Below, one piece after another: positions 9,249-18,243 of a stretch of 64,000 nucleotides of DNA. Every line of letters begins with the position of its first letter. The stretch's first letter is position 1. Both the position numbers and the translations under genes were made by a program. Under the pieces are notes generated by a model. It made no database searches and was not told the origin of the DNA. It saw only the letters and a program-made list of their open reading frames with translations. The stretch is from Paenibacillus marchantiae (GTDB lineage Bacteria > Bacillota > Bacilli > Paenibacillales > Paenibacillaceae), in assembly GCF_028771845.1 (NCBI RefSeq), contig NZ_CP118270.1:3596001-3660000 (forward strand). The letters run 5' to 3'.

Positions 9249-9290
9249 TGTGGCCGGACGCGAAGTTGTCTCGTGAAGGAGGAAAGAACA

Positions 9291-10226
9291 ATGGCTGTTA
9301 AAGACACAGATATGGAAAAAGAGTCGAGCGGCGGTTGGGAAAAGTTTCTGATGATTTCAATCCCAATTGTGTTCACTGTGGTTTTGTTGGGTGTTTTGCT
9401 CACTCTATTTAATGTAGATATTCGCAACAACCTGCTTGGAGTAGCTAACAAAATTCCTATCGTAAAGGACTGGGTGCCTGATCCTGTGCTAGATCCGGAG
9501 AAAAAGAAACTGGAGAAGAGCGAGCAGCAGGTCGAGAGTGCAGAAGCGACAATAGATAAGCTGAAGGCACAAGTAAGCGAGAAAGAAACAGAGCTTAAAG
9601 CAGCGAAGGATGCCACGACCACAGAGGCGAAAAAAGCAAGTGATTTGCAAAAGAAATTGGATGATGCGGAAAAAGCGGTTGAAACCGCTGTGCGGAATCC
9701 AGAGACCGAGTCTGATTATCAGAAACAAATTAAAGATTTGGCTAAGATGTATGCGGACATGAGTCCCAGTAAGGCCGCACCGATTTTGCAAAATATGACG
9801 AATGAAGAGATGGTGCTGCTTCTGAGTGCGATGCAATCGGCTGCACGAACCAAGGTGCTGGAAAAAATGGACCCAAAAACAGCGGCTGATGTCACGATGA
9901 TGATGAAGGATGCAAAACCATCCGGTGATCTGGCCCTGGATGCACTGCAATCCCGCTTAAAGAAAGAAACTGCAACGACATCTACAGCATCTACGACTAA
10001 CTCCAAAAATTTGGATAAAAATCAGCTTAGTCAAACGTTTGCTTCCATGTCGGCCTCTAGTGGAGCCAAGCTGTTACTCGAAACTTATAAGCTGAGTCCG
10101 GACAAAACCTTGACCATTTTAAATTCTGTAGATGATGCTACACGGTCTCAATTGCTTGAAAATATGTCGACTGAAAATTCAGTTGAAACTGCAAAAATAT
10201 TAAATAAATTAATGGGTAACAAGTAA
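9291..10226 (+). CDS. ylxF: YlxF-type membrane protein with MgtE-N/MotE-like repeats
   Basis: 311 residues from ATG at 9291 (AAGGAGG at about 9276-9282). An upstream in-frame GTG adds six residues but sits inside the ribosome site. One membrane helix (about residues 19-41) is followed by a lysine/glutamate-rich coiled coil (about 65-130). Two copies of an MgtE N-domain-like repeat follow, each around a motif FASMS or YADMSPSKAAPIL. It matches the position and architecture of B. subtilis YlxF and resembles MotE. Its role in Firmicutes is not settled; a chaperone or scaffold role at the motor is plausible. Confidence 0.85.
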   Translation: MAVKDTDMEKESSGGWEKFLMISIPIVFTVVLLGVLLTLFNVDIRNNLLGVANKIPIVKDWVPDPVLDPEKKKLEKSEQQVESAEATIDKLKAQVSEKETELKAAKDATTTEAKKASDLQKKLDDAEKAVETAVRNPETESDYQKQIKDLAKMYADMSPSKAAPILQNMTNEEMVLLLSAMQSAARTKVLEKMDPKTAADVTMMMKDAKPSGDLALDALQSRLKKETATTSTASTTNSKNLDKNQLSQTFASMSASSGAKLLLETYKLSPDKTLTILNSVDDATRSQLLENMSTENSVETAKILNKLMGNK

Positions 10227-10268
10227 GAGTAGTAGCGTCTGTTTATTAAGGAGAGGAGGTGAAAACAA

Positions 10269-11642
10269 ATGTCGATTGTATATCAAATGACATCCACATC
10301 ATCCGCCAAGACAACAGGAGCAGCTCAGACAGCTGGAACTGGTTCCAAAGGTGCAACTGCTGGTAGCGGTGATTTTCTACAAACTCTTGCCCAATCATTG
10401 AATGGTGGTGCAACGGGGGAGAATAGCTCGTCTGCAGCAGGGAGCTTAACAGCGAATCCGCTTATGTTTACCTTTGCAGCTAGTGAAGATGGAGAACAAA
10501 CATCGATCACCGATATCTTGAGTTCGTTATTCGCAGATTTGGATTCGCTACATGAAGCTTTGGAAAATGATCCGTCACTACTAGGGGATTTACAAAGTCT
10601 GATTCAGCAGATGTATGCTCAATTAGATGCTAATCCTGGTACTCAAGCCGAAGGTTCTGATGAGCCTACAAGTGAAGCGGGTAATGCAGCATCAGCAATT
10701 GATCTGGCGGAACATCCAGCAGCAGTGCGCTTTGTATTACAGGATGTACTCACACAGTTAATTGCGAGTATGAATGAGTCTGATAGTACTGTTGTCAAGA
10801 ACGCTCCAGAATTTAAGCACCTGCTTCAATCTCTTCAAAATCAGTTGCAAGATGCTGGCGTTGACACCAGTCTTAACAAAGGGTGGACTGAACTTAAATC
10901 CATTCTGGATACATTAGCAGTGGCTAAGGATCAGTCTGTGCAAGTGGCTCCAACAAATCAAACGTCCAAGCAAGACTCAGTGGCATCACAAGTTCTTGTT
11001 GCGGCCGCTTCAAATACTGGACCTAAAGTTTCAGTTGAAACGGATTCAGCACCTACAGCGAATGAAGTAGGAGAAGTGGACCATTCAAGTATCATTACGG
11101 CAGGAGAGTTGTCCTTACGTTCATCAGGTACATCAGCGGGTAAACCGGCTGAACCTGTCATGCCAGCATCCCAGTTTGCAAAAGAGATGACACAATTTGT
11201 TGTGAACAAGCTGGATATCGTGCAGCAAAAGGGTTTTTCAGAGGCAACTATCTCACTACGTCCGGAGCATCTAGGTAAGCTGGATGTACAAATTACTTTG
11301 CAAAACGGACAATTGGTTGCACGGTTTATGACTGAGCATACGATGGCGAAAGACATGCTGGAACAGCAAATGATGCAACTGCGTAGCTCGCTTCAAGCTC
11401 AAGGCATTCAAGTGGAACGACTTGAAGTTACTCAGAACAGCTCACTTGGTTCACAAATGTACCAGGATGGGGGACGCCAGCCAGGAAGCAATTCTCAGCA
11501 GCAACGTCGCTCACGCGAACGTGAAGAACAATCGGATGATGCTGTAACTACAGCAACTCTCCAGGAAGAATTGCGCAACTGGCGTAGTGAACATGAGGAA
11601 GGCAACGACCTGCGGAGAGACACGTTTACAGCAGAAGCTTAA
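10269..11642 (+). CDS. fliK: Flagellar hook-length control protein FliK
   Basis: Secreted ruler that sets hook length and switches export specificity through FlhB. It has 457 residues with the typical build: an N-terminal Ser/Thr/Gly/Ala-rich, poorly conserved region and a compact C-terminal domain (about 300-390). The core motif ISLRPEHLGKLDVQITLQNG matches the family. The tail is Gln/Arg/Glu-rich. ATG at 10269 has GGAGAGGAGG just upstream. Low complexity makes alignment outside the C-domain unreliable. Confidence 0.93.
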   Translation: MSIVYQMTSTSSAKTTGAAQTAGTGSKGATAGSGDFLQTLAQSLNGGATGENSSSAAGSLTANPLMFTFAASEDGEQTSITDILSSLFADLDSLHEALENDPSLLGDLQSLIQQMYAQLDANPGTQAEGSDEPTSEAGNAASAIDLAEHPAAVRFVLQDVLTQLIASMNESDSTVVKNAPEFKHLLQSLQNQLQDAGVDTSLNKGWTELKSILDTLAVAKDQSVQVAPTNQTSKQDSVASQVLVAAASNTGPKVSVETDSAPTANEVGEVDHSSIITAGELSLRSSGTSAGKPAEPVMPASQFAKEMTQFVVNKLDIVQQKGFSEATISLRPEHLGKLDVQITLQNGQLVARFMTEHTMAKDMLEQQMMQLRSSLQAQGIQVERLEVTQNSSLGSQMYQDGGRQPGSNSQQQRRSREREEQSDDAVTTATLQEELRNWRSEHEEGNDLRRDTFTAEA

Positions 11643-11661
11643 ATAGAAATGAGGTGAAAAT

Positions 11662-12207
11662 ATGGCTAATGAAGCGATTTCTACCAATAATACCTGGCCT
11701 AACTATTCGGCAGCGAATAAAGCTACAACAAGCGCTGCAACAAAAGAGCTGGGCAAGGATCAGTTTCTTAAAATATTGATCACTCAGCTACAAAATCAGG
11801 ATCCGATGCAGCCAATGGAAGATAAGGAATTTATCGCTCAGATGGCTCAGTTCAGTTCGGTAGAACAACTGGTGAATATCTCGTCTCAGCTCAAGACTTT
11901 GAATCAGTCTCTTGGGACAGTGTCTGGCATGATTGGCCGCGAGATCAGTTGGCTTTCTTCTAATAAAGAGGATAACGGAACACTCCGTCAAGGTATTGTG
12001 GATTCTATTATCGTACGAGATGGTGTTCAGTACGCAAAAGTGGGCAAAGACGAAATTAAGCTGGATGAAATTATTCAGGTAACCAATCCAACACAGGCTG
12101 AGGAAAATGAAAATCCTGTTCAGAACGCTGAAGATTCAGCTGAAACGAACGAAACCAATGAACAAGAACCATCAGCACAGCCTGAAGATAACGGAAACAC
12201 GTTATGA
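11662..12207 (+). CDS. flgD: Flagellar hook assembly (capping) protein FlgD
   Basis: Scaffold that caps the growing hook and is exported through the rod. The N-terminal half has the FlgD signature (LGKDQFLKILITQLQNQDPM, about residues 31-50, then FIAQMAQFSSVEQL). The C-terminal 45 residues are rich in Asn, Glu and Gln. At 181 residues it is the short Bacillus-type form without the large C-terminal Ig-like domain of E. coli FlgD. Its stop overlaps the next start (ATGA). Confidence 0.94.
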   Translation: MANEAISTNNTWPNYSAANKATTSAATKELGKDQFLKILITQLQNQDPMQPMEDKEFIAQMAQFSSVEQLVNISSQLKTLNQSLGTVSGMIGREISWLSSNKEDNGTLRQGIVDSIIVRDGVQYAKVGKDEIKLDEIIQVTNPTQAEENENPVQNAEDSAETNETNEQEPSAQPEDNGNTL

Positions 12208-12587
12208 GTGATCGGATAACAGTAGGCCAACTGTATACAGGTCCAATTACACCGAATTTGCATAATCGCTCCAAAGCAGGAGAAACGTCTAATGTACCTG
12301 AACGCCCTTTTGCACAGGTATTGGAAGACAACCTCCTGAAATTGAGTAATCATGCTGCCAAAAGGTTGGAACAGCGCGGTATTGAACTCAAGACTGAGCA
12401 GATGCAGCAGATTGGAACTGCACTGGATAAGGCTGCTGCCAAAGGAGCCAAGGAATCCTTGATTTTGATGAAAGATATGGCTTTTATCGTTAATGTCAAA
12501 AATCGTACTGTCGTTACAGCCATGGATAGTGAAAGCATGAAGGATAATGTATTCACCCAGATTGACAGTGCTGTAATCATTTCTTGA
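12204..12587 (+). CDS. Flagellar operon protein of the TIGR02530 type
   Basis: 127 residues starting in an ATGA overlap with flgD, so probably translationally coupled. The central part (LSNHAAKRLEQRGIELKTEQ) and the end with MKDMAFIVNVKNRTVVTAMD are characteristic of a small conserved flagellar-operon family. That family lies between flgD and the hook gene in many Firmicutes but not in B. subtilis 168. It has no signal peptide or membrane segment. Its biochemical role is unknown; position suggests hook assembly or an export chaperone. Confidence 0.85.
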   Translation: MSDRITVGQLYTGPITPNLHNRSKAGETSNVPERPFAQVLEDNLLKLSNHAAKRLEQRGIELKTEQMQQIGTALDKAAAKGAKESLILMKDMAFIVNVKNRTVVTAMDSESMKDNVFTQIDSAVIIS

Positions 12588-12612
12588 CCGGCTGGCCCTT
12601 CTCGGGAGCCGG
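12588..12612 (+). other. Intercistronic hairpin before the hook gene
   Basis: A GC-rich stem begins immediately after the stop codon: CCGGCT pairs with AGCCGG and CCC with GGG, with a GG bulge and a five-base loop. No T run follows. It is more likely an mRNA stability or processing element than a terminator, in front of a gene whose product (hook) is needed in large amounts. Confidence 0.55.
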
Positions 12613-12669
12613 AATGCCGCTGACCGACTGACGCGGTAACCAAATTAAGGCTGGGAGGATTTTTAAAAA

Positions 12670-13485
12670 ATGTTGAAATCAATGTACTCAGGCGTTTCCG
12701 GGATGCGGGGTTTTCAAACGAAACTTGATGTTATCGGTAATAATATTGCGAACGTGAACACGGTTGGTTTTAAAGGTAGCCGTGTTATGTTCAAAGATAT
12801 TATGAGCCAAACAACGGCGGGGGTAACAGCGCCTGGAGATGATAACGGTGGTGTAAATGCAAAGCAGATTGGTTTGGGTGTATCGGTAGGATCGATTGAT
12901 ACGCTGCATCTTGCGGGCAGCCCAATGACAACTAATAATCCAACTGACCTGCGTCTAAATGGTGATGGTTTCTTCCTGGTGACCCTAGGCGGGGAACAAG
13001 AAGTTCCTTTTTTGACCCGTGCAGGAGATTTCCATGTGGATGCTAACCGTAACCTCGTGACATCCGATGGTCTGTTCGTTGTTGATAGTGGTGGAGAACC
13101 TATCACTTTGGATGAAGCAGTAGTTTCTTTCACTATTGGTCAAGATGGAATTATCAACCAGACGATGGATGATGGAACAACTGAAGCTGGAGCACAACTG
13201 GGCATAGGGAAAGTAACAAATCCAGAAGGTCTAGAAAAAATCGGTGGTAACTTGTATCGTATTACTGCAAATGCCAATGCTGACGGGGAATTCGAAATTG
13301 TCACTGCAAATAGTACTGAATTTGGTACAGGCTCCGTTATTGCAGGACAACTTGAAATGTCCAACGTAGATCTAACAGGTGAATTCACAGAGATGATCGT
13401 GGCTCAACGTGGATTCCAGGCGAACTCACGTATTATTACAACGTCCGATGAAGTGCTTCAGGAAGTTGTTAACCTGAAACGTTAA
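12670..13485 (+). CDS. flgE: Flagellar hook protein FlgE (often annotated FlgG)
   Basis: 271 residues with the axial-protein N-terminus (MLKSMYSGVSGM, then LDVIGNNIANVNTVGFK) and C-terminus (FTEMIVAQRGFQANSRIITT). The same short protein at this operon position in B. subtilis is the hook subunit, formerly called FlgG, so FlgE is preferred; sequence alone does not separate hook from distal rod. ATG at 12670 follows GGGAGGA. It lies between the TIGR02530-type gene and swrD. Confidence 0.9.
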   Translation: MLKSMYSGVSGMRGFQTKLDVIGNNIANVNTVGFKGSRVMFKDIMSQTTAGVTAPGDDNGGVNAKQIGLGVSVGSIDTLHLAGSPMTTNNPTDLRLNGDGFFLVTLGGEQEVPFLTRAGDFHVDANRNLVTSDGLFVVDSGGEPITLDEAVVSFTIGQDGIINQTMDDGTTEAGAQLGIGKVTNPEGLEKIGGNLYRITANANADGEFEIVTANSTEFGTGSVIAGQLEMSNVDLTGEFTEMIVAQRGFQANSRIITTSDEVLQEVVNLKR

Positions 13486-13508
13486 TAACTGATTAGCAAT
13501 TTTTAATG

Positions 13509-13531
13509 CGTGGGGGGGCTTGCTCCTCCAC
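13509..13531 (+). other. Hairpin between hook gene and swrD
   Basis: A G-run (GTGGGGGGG) pairs with CCTCCAC using one G-U pair, making a stem of about seven base pairs directly after the hook gene. No T run follows. Like the hairpin before the hook gene it may set differential mRNA stability of the hook cistron. Confidence 0.45.
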
Positions 13532-13551
13532 TCTGATCGAGGGGGCTTAGC

Positions 13552-13773
13552 ATGATTTCGGTTACGCGGTTAAATGGTTCTCCCATGTGGTTAAATGCGC
13601 TGATGGTTGAAATTGTGGAAGAGACACCAGACACGTATATTACTCTGGTAACCGGAAAGAGACTTATTGTGCTTGAGAAGGCCGATGAGGTTATTTCCAA
13701 AATTAAAGATTACAACCGTGAAATCGGGGTTCAGGCAGCCACTATTAAAGTGCAGCAAACGGAGGAGTCCTGA
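13552..13773 (+). CDS. swrD: Swarming motility/flagellar protein SwrD (FlbD family)
   Basis: 73-residue FlbD-family protein (MISVTRLNGSPMWLNALM and a TLVTGKRLIVLEKADEV core). In B. subtilis SwrD raises flagellar power through the stators. ATG at 13552 has GAGGGGG at 13539-13545. The stop overlaps the fliL start (TGATG). The start is secure because residues 1-10 are the conserved part of the family. Confidence 0.92.
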   Translation: MISVTRLNGSPMWLNALMVEIVEETPDTYITLVTGKRLIVLEKADEVISKIKDYNREIGVQAATIKVQQTEES

Positions 13774-14234
13774 TGAAAAAGATGTTGCCATGGCTTGCAA
13801 CAAGCTTGCTAGCTATAACACTGATTGTGGTGGTTGTGTTTGTATTTATGACAGGACAGAACGGAAATAAGAATGATACACATACGGCAGCCGCTGCTGC
13901 AGAGAAGAAGATGACTGCGGATGAGATTGTTGCAGTTTCCTCAGAGCTTGGAGAAATTAAAACCAATTTGGCTGATATAGACCATGTTGTAGTTGTAAGT
14001 TTTTCTTTCAAATTGTCCGACAAAAAGGCTAAAGAAGATTTTGAGAAAATCAAGGAAATTACAGTGAAGCCTATTATCATCCAGACTTTTGCGGATACCA
14101 AGTCGGATGAGCTGGCAACAGCGAAAGGTCGCATTCAATTTAATAAAAAATTGACCGAGCTTATTAATGAAGCTTTGCCAGAAGGTAAGCTGGCCAGCAC
14201 TAGTTTTTCTGCTTTTGTGATGGCGCCAATGTAA
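13773..14234 (+). CDS. fliL: Flagellar basal body-associated protein FliL
   Basis: 153-residue single-pass membrane protein that surrounds stators at the motor. The membrane helix lies at about residues 8-27 after a short cytoplasmic end. The external part has the FliL-type core (LADIDHVVVVSFSFKLSD) and the downstream KGRIQFNKKLTELINEALP. Translation is coupled to swrD by the overlapping TGATG. fliM follows after 39 bases with its own ribosome site. Confidence 0.93.
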   Translation: MKKMLPWLATSLLAITLIVVVVFVFMTGQNGNKNDTHTAAAAAEKKMTADEIVAVSSELGEIKTNLADIDHVVVVSFSFKLSDKKAKEDFEKIKEITVKPIIIQTFADTKSDELATAKGRIQFNKKLTELINEALPEGKLASTSFSAFVMAPM

Positions 14235-14273
14235 TGAACAGGACACGCTGTAAATCTGTAAGGGGGTGAGAAC

Positions 14274-15272
14274 ATGGTGGATGTATTATCACAAAATGAG
14301 ATTGACGCCCTATTAGCTGCCCTTTCCTCTGGTGAGATGGATGCCGAGGAATTGAAAAAGGAAGAAACTCAAAAGAAAATTAGATCGTACGATTTTAAGC
14401 GGGCAGTTCGTTTTTCTAAAGATCATATTCGAAGCTTGACCCGTATTCACGAAAACTTTGCACGCTTTCTCACCACTTATTTTTCAGCCCAACTGCGGAC
14501 GTTCGTTCAGATCAATGTCGTTCAGGTTGAACAGTTGCCTTATGACGAGTTTATCCGTTCTATTCCGAAGATGACGATATTGAACATATTTGAGGCGGAG
14601 CCATTACAGGGACGGATGGTGATGGAGGTTCATCCCAACGTGGGTTATGCAATGCTGGATCGTCTGCTTGGCGGAACAGGAAATGCACCGACAAAGATCG
14701 CATCGATGACGGAAATTGAGACGACGATTATGGAGCGGATTTTCAGCCGTGCGTTTGAGAGTTTGCAGGAAGCATGGAAGACGGTGTTGGATATTTCTCC
14801 AAGGATGGAAGCGCTGGAGACCAATCCGCAATTTATGCAGATTGTATCTCCCAATGAGACCATTGCTTTGATCTCACTGAGTACCAAAATCGGTGACACC
14901 ACAGGCATGATCAATTTGTGTATCCCGCATGTCGTTCTTGAACCTATTATGTCCCGGTTGTCGACTCATCAGTGGTTTGTTTCGGAGAAAAAGACGAGAG
15001 CTCCGGAAGAATATGATGCTCTCAAAGAGCGTGTGAACAAAGCCAAATTACCCGTTGTTGCGGAGTTGGGAGAATCCAGAATTTCGATTGCTGAATTTTT
15101 GGGTCTGTCGGTTGGCGATGTCATTACGTTGAACAAACCCGTTGATGAGGGATTGTCCATTAAAGTTGGAGACAGGCTGAAGTACATGGGTAGCCCGGGA
15201 ACGATCAAGGATCGTGTGGCTGTGCAAATAGACAAGATTGTCACCGAAGGAGTTGAAGAATTTGACGAGTAA
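14274..15272 (+). CDS. fliM: Flagellar motor switch protein FliM
   Basis: C-ring protein that binds phosphorylated CheY through its N-terminal segment; the CheY-binding motif VLSQNEIDALLAAL is at residues 4-17. A middle CheC-like domain (about 50-230) and a C-terminal SpoA domain (about 255-325) follow. It has 332 residues, normal length. ATG at 14274 follows AGGGGGTGAG. The end overlaps the fliY start by 11 bases. Confidence 0.97.
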   Translation: MVDVLSQNEIDALLAALSSGEMDAEELKKEETQKKIRSYDFKRAVRFSKDHIRSLTRIHENFARFLTTYFSAQLRTFVQINVVQVEQLPYDEFIRSIPKMTILNIFEAEPLQGRMVMEVHPNVGYAMLDRLLGGTGNAPTKIASMTEIETTIMERIFSRAFESLQEAWKTVLDISPRMEALETNPQFMQIVSPNETIALISLSTKIGDTTGMINLCIPHVVLEPIMSRLSTHQWFVSEKKTRAPEEYDALKERVNKAKLPVVAELGESRISIAEFLGLSVGDVITLNKPVDEGLSIKVGDRLKYMGSPGTIKDRVAVQIDKIVTEGVEEFDE

Positions 15273-16524
15273 GGATTATTTATCCCAAGAAGAAATCGAT
15301 GCTTTGCTCAGACAATCGGAATCGATGAACAGTTCGGAACCGGCTGAGAAAACAGTTGATGATTTTTTGACCGAGCTGGAACAGGATGCCTTGGGGGAAA
15401 TTGGTAACATTACTTTTGGTAGTGCGGCGACAGCTTTGTCCACGCTATTGGGCCTAAAAGTAGATATTACAACACCTAAGGTGTCCATCATCAGTCGGAC
15501 ACAGTTTGATGAAGCCTTTCCTAAACCTCACGTTGCAGTACATGTGAATTATGTGGATGGATTTGAAGGGATCAACTCGCTAGTCATCAAAAAACGGGAT
15601 GCTCAAGTCATAGCTGATCTGATGCTTGGCGGCGAAGGAAATCCGGTTGATGAAGAACTAAATGAAATCCATATCAGTGCAGTACAGGAAGCGATGAATC
15701 AGATGATGGGTTCGTCTGCTACTTCCATGTCCACAATCTTTAACCGTTTCGTGAATATTTCTCCTCCGGGAATTGATATTCTCAATATGGAAAGTGGTGA
15801 GGGAGTCAGCAATCTTCCAGAAGATGAGACGTTGATCCAGGTATCATTCCGTCTGTTGATTGGTGACCTGATTGATTCCAATCTTATGCAGCTGCTTCCA
15901 GTGCATTTTGCCAAAGAAATGGTAGAGATGTTGATTGGAGGGGCTCAAGAGTCTACTGCTAGTGCACCAGTTGCGTCTACTCCAGAGCCAGTACCGGCAG
16001 CAGTACCGGTTGCCCCTGAGCAACCTCCGGTTCAGCAACAGGTACCGCCACAGGCACAACAGCCGCCTGTTCAAGATTATAATGGCTATGGACAGGCTCC
16101 AATGGGGATGCCGCAAGGAATGCCGCCACAGCAGCCGTATGGCATGCCTCCGCAGCAACCTTATGGTGTACCGCAGCATTACGGCGGTGTGCCGAATAGG
16201 AATGTAAACGTACAACCGGTTCAATTCGCCAATTTGCAAAATGGGGCGTTCGGCCAGGTAGACGAAAACAATTTGAATTTATTGATGGACATTCCCCTTA
16301 AAGTCACCGTAGAATTAGGAAGGACCCAGAAGCAAATTAAGGATATTTTAGAACTGTCACAAGGTTCAATTGTCGAGCTGGACAAGCTGGCCGGTGAACC
16401 TGTCGATATTTTGGTGAATAACAAGTTGATTGCCAAAGGTGAGGTTGTCGTAATTGACGAAAACTTTGGTGTTCGTGTTATAGATATCGTAAGCCAATGG
16501 GACCGAATTCAGAAATTACAATAA
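15262..16524 (+). CDS. fliY: Flagellar motor switch phosphatase FliY
   Basis: C-ring component that also dephosphorylates CheY-P. Start TTG at 15262, nine bases after AAGGAG (15247-15252), giving MTSKDYLSQEEIDALL; an upstream in-frame TTG at 15238 has no such site. The 420 residues hold the N-terminal CheY-binding motif and a CheC-type domain with two phosphatase helices (EIGNITFGSAATAL; EIHISAVQEAMNQMM). A Pro/Gln/Met/Gly-rich linker (about 233-310) with repeated PPQQPYG units follows, then a C-terminal SpoA/FliN domain. Confidence 0.96.
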   Translation: MTSKDYLSQEEIDALLRQSESMNSSEPAEKTVDDFLTELEQDALGEIGNITFGSAATALSTLLGLKVDITTPKVSIISRTQFDEAFPKPHVAVHVNYVDGFEGINSLVIKKRDAQVIADLMLGGEGNPVDEELNEIHISAVQEAMNQMMGSSATSMSTIFNRFVNISPPGIDILNMESGEGVSNLPEDETLIQVSFRLLIGDLIDSNLMQLLPVHFAKEMVEMLIGGAQESTASAPVASTPEPVPAAVPVAPEQPPVQQQVPPQAQQPPVQDYNGYGQAPMGMPQGMPPQQPYGMPPQQPYGVPQHYGGVPNRNVNVQPVQFANLQNGAFGQVDENNLNLLMDIPLKVTVELGRTQKQIKDILELSQGSIVELDKLAGEPVDILVNNKLIAKGEVVVIDENFGVRVIDIVSQWDRIQKLQ

Positions 16525-16552
16525 GCACAATTTAGGGAGGACTTGAATCAAG

Positions 16553-16918
16553 ATGGCAAACCGAATTTTAGTCGTGGACGACGCTGCATTTATGAGAATG
16601 ATGATCCGGGACATTTTGTCCAAAAACGGATACGAGGTCGTTGGCGAAGCACAGGATGGATCACAAGCAATTGAGAAGTTTAAGGAGCTTCGTCCTGATC
16701 TGATCACAATGGATATTACCATGCCTGAGATGGATGGTATTGCAGCTTTGAAAGAAATCAAAAAAATTGATGCTAACGCAAAAGTGATTATGTGCTCTGC
16801 GATGGGTCAACAAGCGATGGTTATTGATGCAATCCAAGCTGGAGCTAAAGATTTCATCGTGAAACCGTTCCAATCTGACCGCGTTATCGAAGCAATCAGC
16901 AAAACGCTGGGCGTTTAA
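16553..16918 (+). CDS. cheY: Chemotaxis response regulator CheY
   Basis: 121-residue single receiver domain that, when phosphorylated by CheA, binds the FliM/FliY switch. The acidic pair D9-D10, phospho-acceptor D54 (LITMDITMPEMDG), switch Thr/Ser in MCSAMG and conserved Lys in FIVKPF are all present. GGGAGG precedes ATG at 16553. It sits inside the fla/che operon between fliY and fliO, as in B. subtilis. Confidence 0.97.
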   Translation: MANRILVVDDAAFMRMMIRDILSKNGYEVVGEAQDGSQAIEKFKELRPDLITMDITMPEMDGIAALKEIKKIDANAKVIMCSAMGQQAMVIDAIQAGAKDFIVKPFQSDRVIEAISKTLGV

Positions 16919-16923
16919 GAGAC

Positions 16924-17466
16924 ATGATGATGGCTCAGGATAAGATTCCAGATGATGTGGGCACGGGAGTCAATTATTATTTTCAGCTTGTATGGGTGAT
17001 TGTTGTCCTGGCCGTCATTCTGGTTCTTATAGTCTATCTGATTCGTTTTCTGAACAAACGGAATCAGCGATGGTTCCGGAACGGCACAATTCGTATTTTG
17101 GGTGGGGTCGGACTGGGACCAAACAAGTCGCTGCAAATTATAGAAATTGGCGGTAGTGTTTATCTACTCGGTGTGGGTGATGACATACAGCTGGTGGATA
17201 AGGTTTCGGATCTTGAAGAGGCACAGCGAATCATTGATTCATTTGAACGGGATGCTTCAGCTCAACAGGGAAGCCTTTCGCCTCTCATTGCAAAGCTGGC
17301 AGCCCGCTTGCGCAAAGATGAACCGCCACGGGAAATGGAACTCGAGGATACAACCTCTTTTCACGAACTGTTTGAATCTAAACTTCGGCAGATGCCTAAC
17401 CGTAAAGAGAAGATGGAGAAGGTCCTGGAAGAAGACAATACTACAGATCGGTCGAGGGATTCATGA
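16924..17466 (+). CDS. fliO: Flagellar export gate assembly protein FliO (FliZ)
   Basis: 180 residues with one membrane helix (about 19-42). After it comes a cytoplasmic FliO domain (LGGVGLGPNKSLQIIEIGGSVYLLGVGDD in part) and a charged tail. FliO helps assemble the FliP pore. It is shorter than B. subtilis FliZ and shows no cleavable signal peptide. Three consecutive ATG codons (16924, 16927, 16930) make the exact start uncertain and the ribosome site is weak. Its stop overlaps the fliP start (ATGA). Confidence 0.9.
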   Translation: MMMAQDKIPDDVGTGVNYYFQLVWVIVVLAVILVLIVYLIRFLNKRNQRWFRNGTIRILGGVGLGPNKSLQIIEIGGSVYLLGVGDDIQLVDKVSDLEEAQRIIDSFERDASAQQGSLSPLIAKLAARLRKDEPPREMELEDTTSFHELFESKLRQMPNRKEKMEKVLEEDNTTDRSRDS

Positions 17467-18218
17467 AGAAAAAGATTTGGTTGGCGTGTTTTTTCATAGG
17501 ACTCATCAGTCTGGCCTCGGTCACTGTTGCCTTTGCCGAACCGATTCCGAATATTGATATTCAAATTGGTAACGGGGATGGGGGTACACCAAGTACGAGT
17601 TCACTGTCCATTATCCTGTTGATCACAGTACTTAGTATCGCACCAGCCTTGCTGGTACTGATGACCAGTTTTACACGGATTGTTATCGTTCTCGGTTTTG
17701 TGCGGACATCCTTGGGTACGCAGCAAATGCCACCCAATCAGGTGCTGGTCGGTTTAGCACTTTTTCTGACACTTTTCATCATGTCACCGACGTTGTCGTC
17801 CATCAATCAGGTAGCGCTTCAGCCCTATCTCAAGGGAGACATCACACAAACCGAAGCGTTGGAAAAAGCTGCGGATCCCATGAAGAAGTTTATGTTCTCC
17901 CACACTAGGGAGAAAGACCTATTGCTGTTTATGAAGTACAATCAAACGGAAAAGCCAAGCACATACCAGGATATTCCGATTACTGTGATGGTACCGGCAT
18001 ATGCAATCAGTGAGTTGAAGACAGCATTCCAGATGGGATTCATGATCTTTATTCCATTCTTGGTTATAGACATTGTAGTTGCGAGTACACTCATGGCTAT
18101 GGGGATGATGATGCTTCCACCTGTCATGATCTCATTACCTTTCAAAATACTGTTATTTGTACTTGTCGATGGCTGGTATCTGGTCGTGAAGTCACTGTTG
18201 CTGAGTTTTAACACTTGA
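17463..18218 (+). CDS. fliP: Flagellar type III export gate protein FliP
   Basis: Pore-forming gate subunit, 251 residues. It begins with a cleavable signal peptide (residues 1-26, ending AFA) and has four membrane helices. Signature segments LLTSFTRI-like (VLMTSFTRIVIVLGFVRTSL) and MLPPVMISLPFKILLFVLVDGW are present. It starts in an ATGA overlap with fliO. It forms the gate with FliQ and FliR encoded just downstream. Confidence 0.97.
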   Translation: MKKKIWLACFFIGLISLASVTVAFAEPIPNIDIQIGNGDGGTPSTSSLSIILLITVLSIAPALLVLMTSFTRIVIVLGFVRTSLGTQQMPPNQVLVGLALFLTLFIMSPTLSSINQVALQPYLKGDITQTEALEKAADPMKKFMFSHTREKDLLLFMKYNQTEKPSTYQDIPITVMVPAYAISELKTAFQMGFMIFIPFLVIDIVVASTLMAMGMMMLPPVMISLPFKILLFVLVDGWYLVVKSLLLSFNT

Positions 18219-18243
18219 GCCGGCATATTAAAGGAGGACGGTC

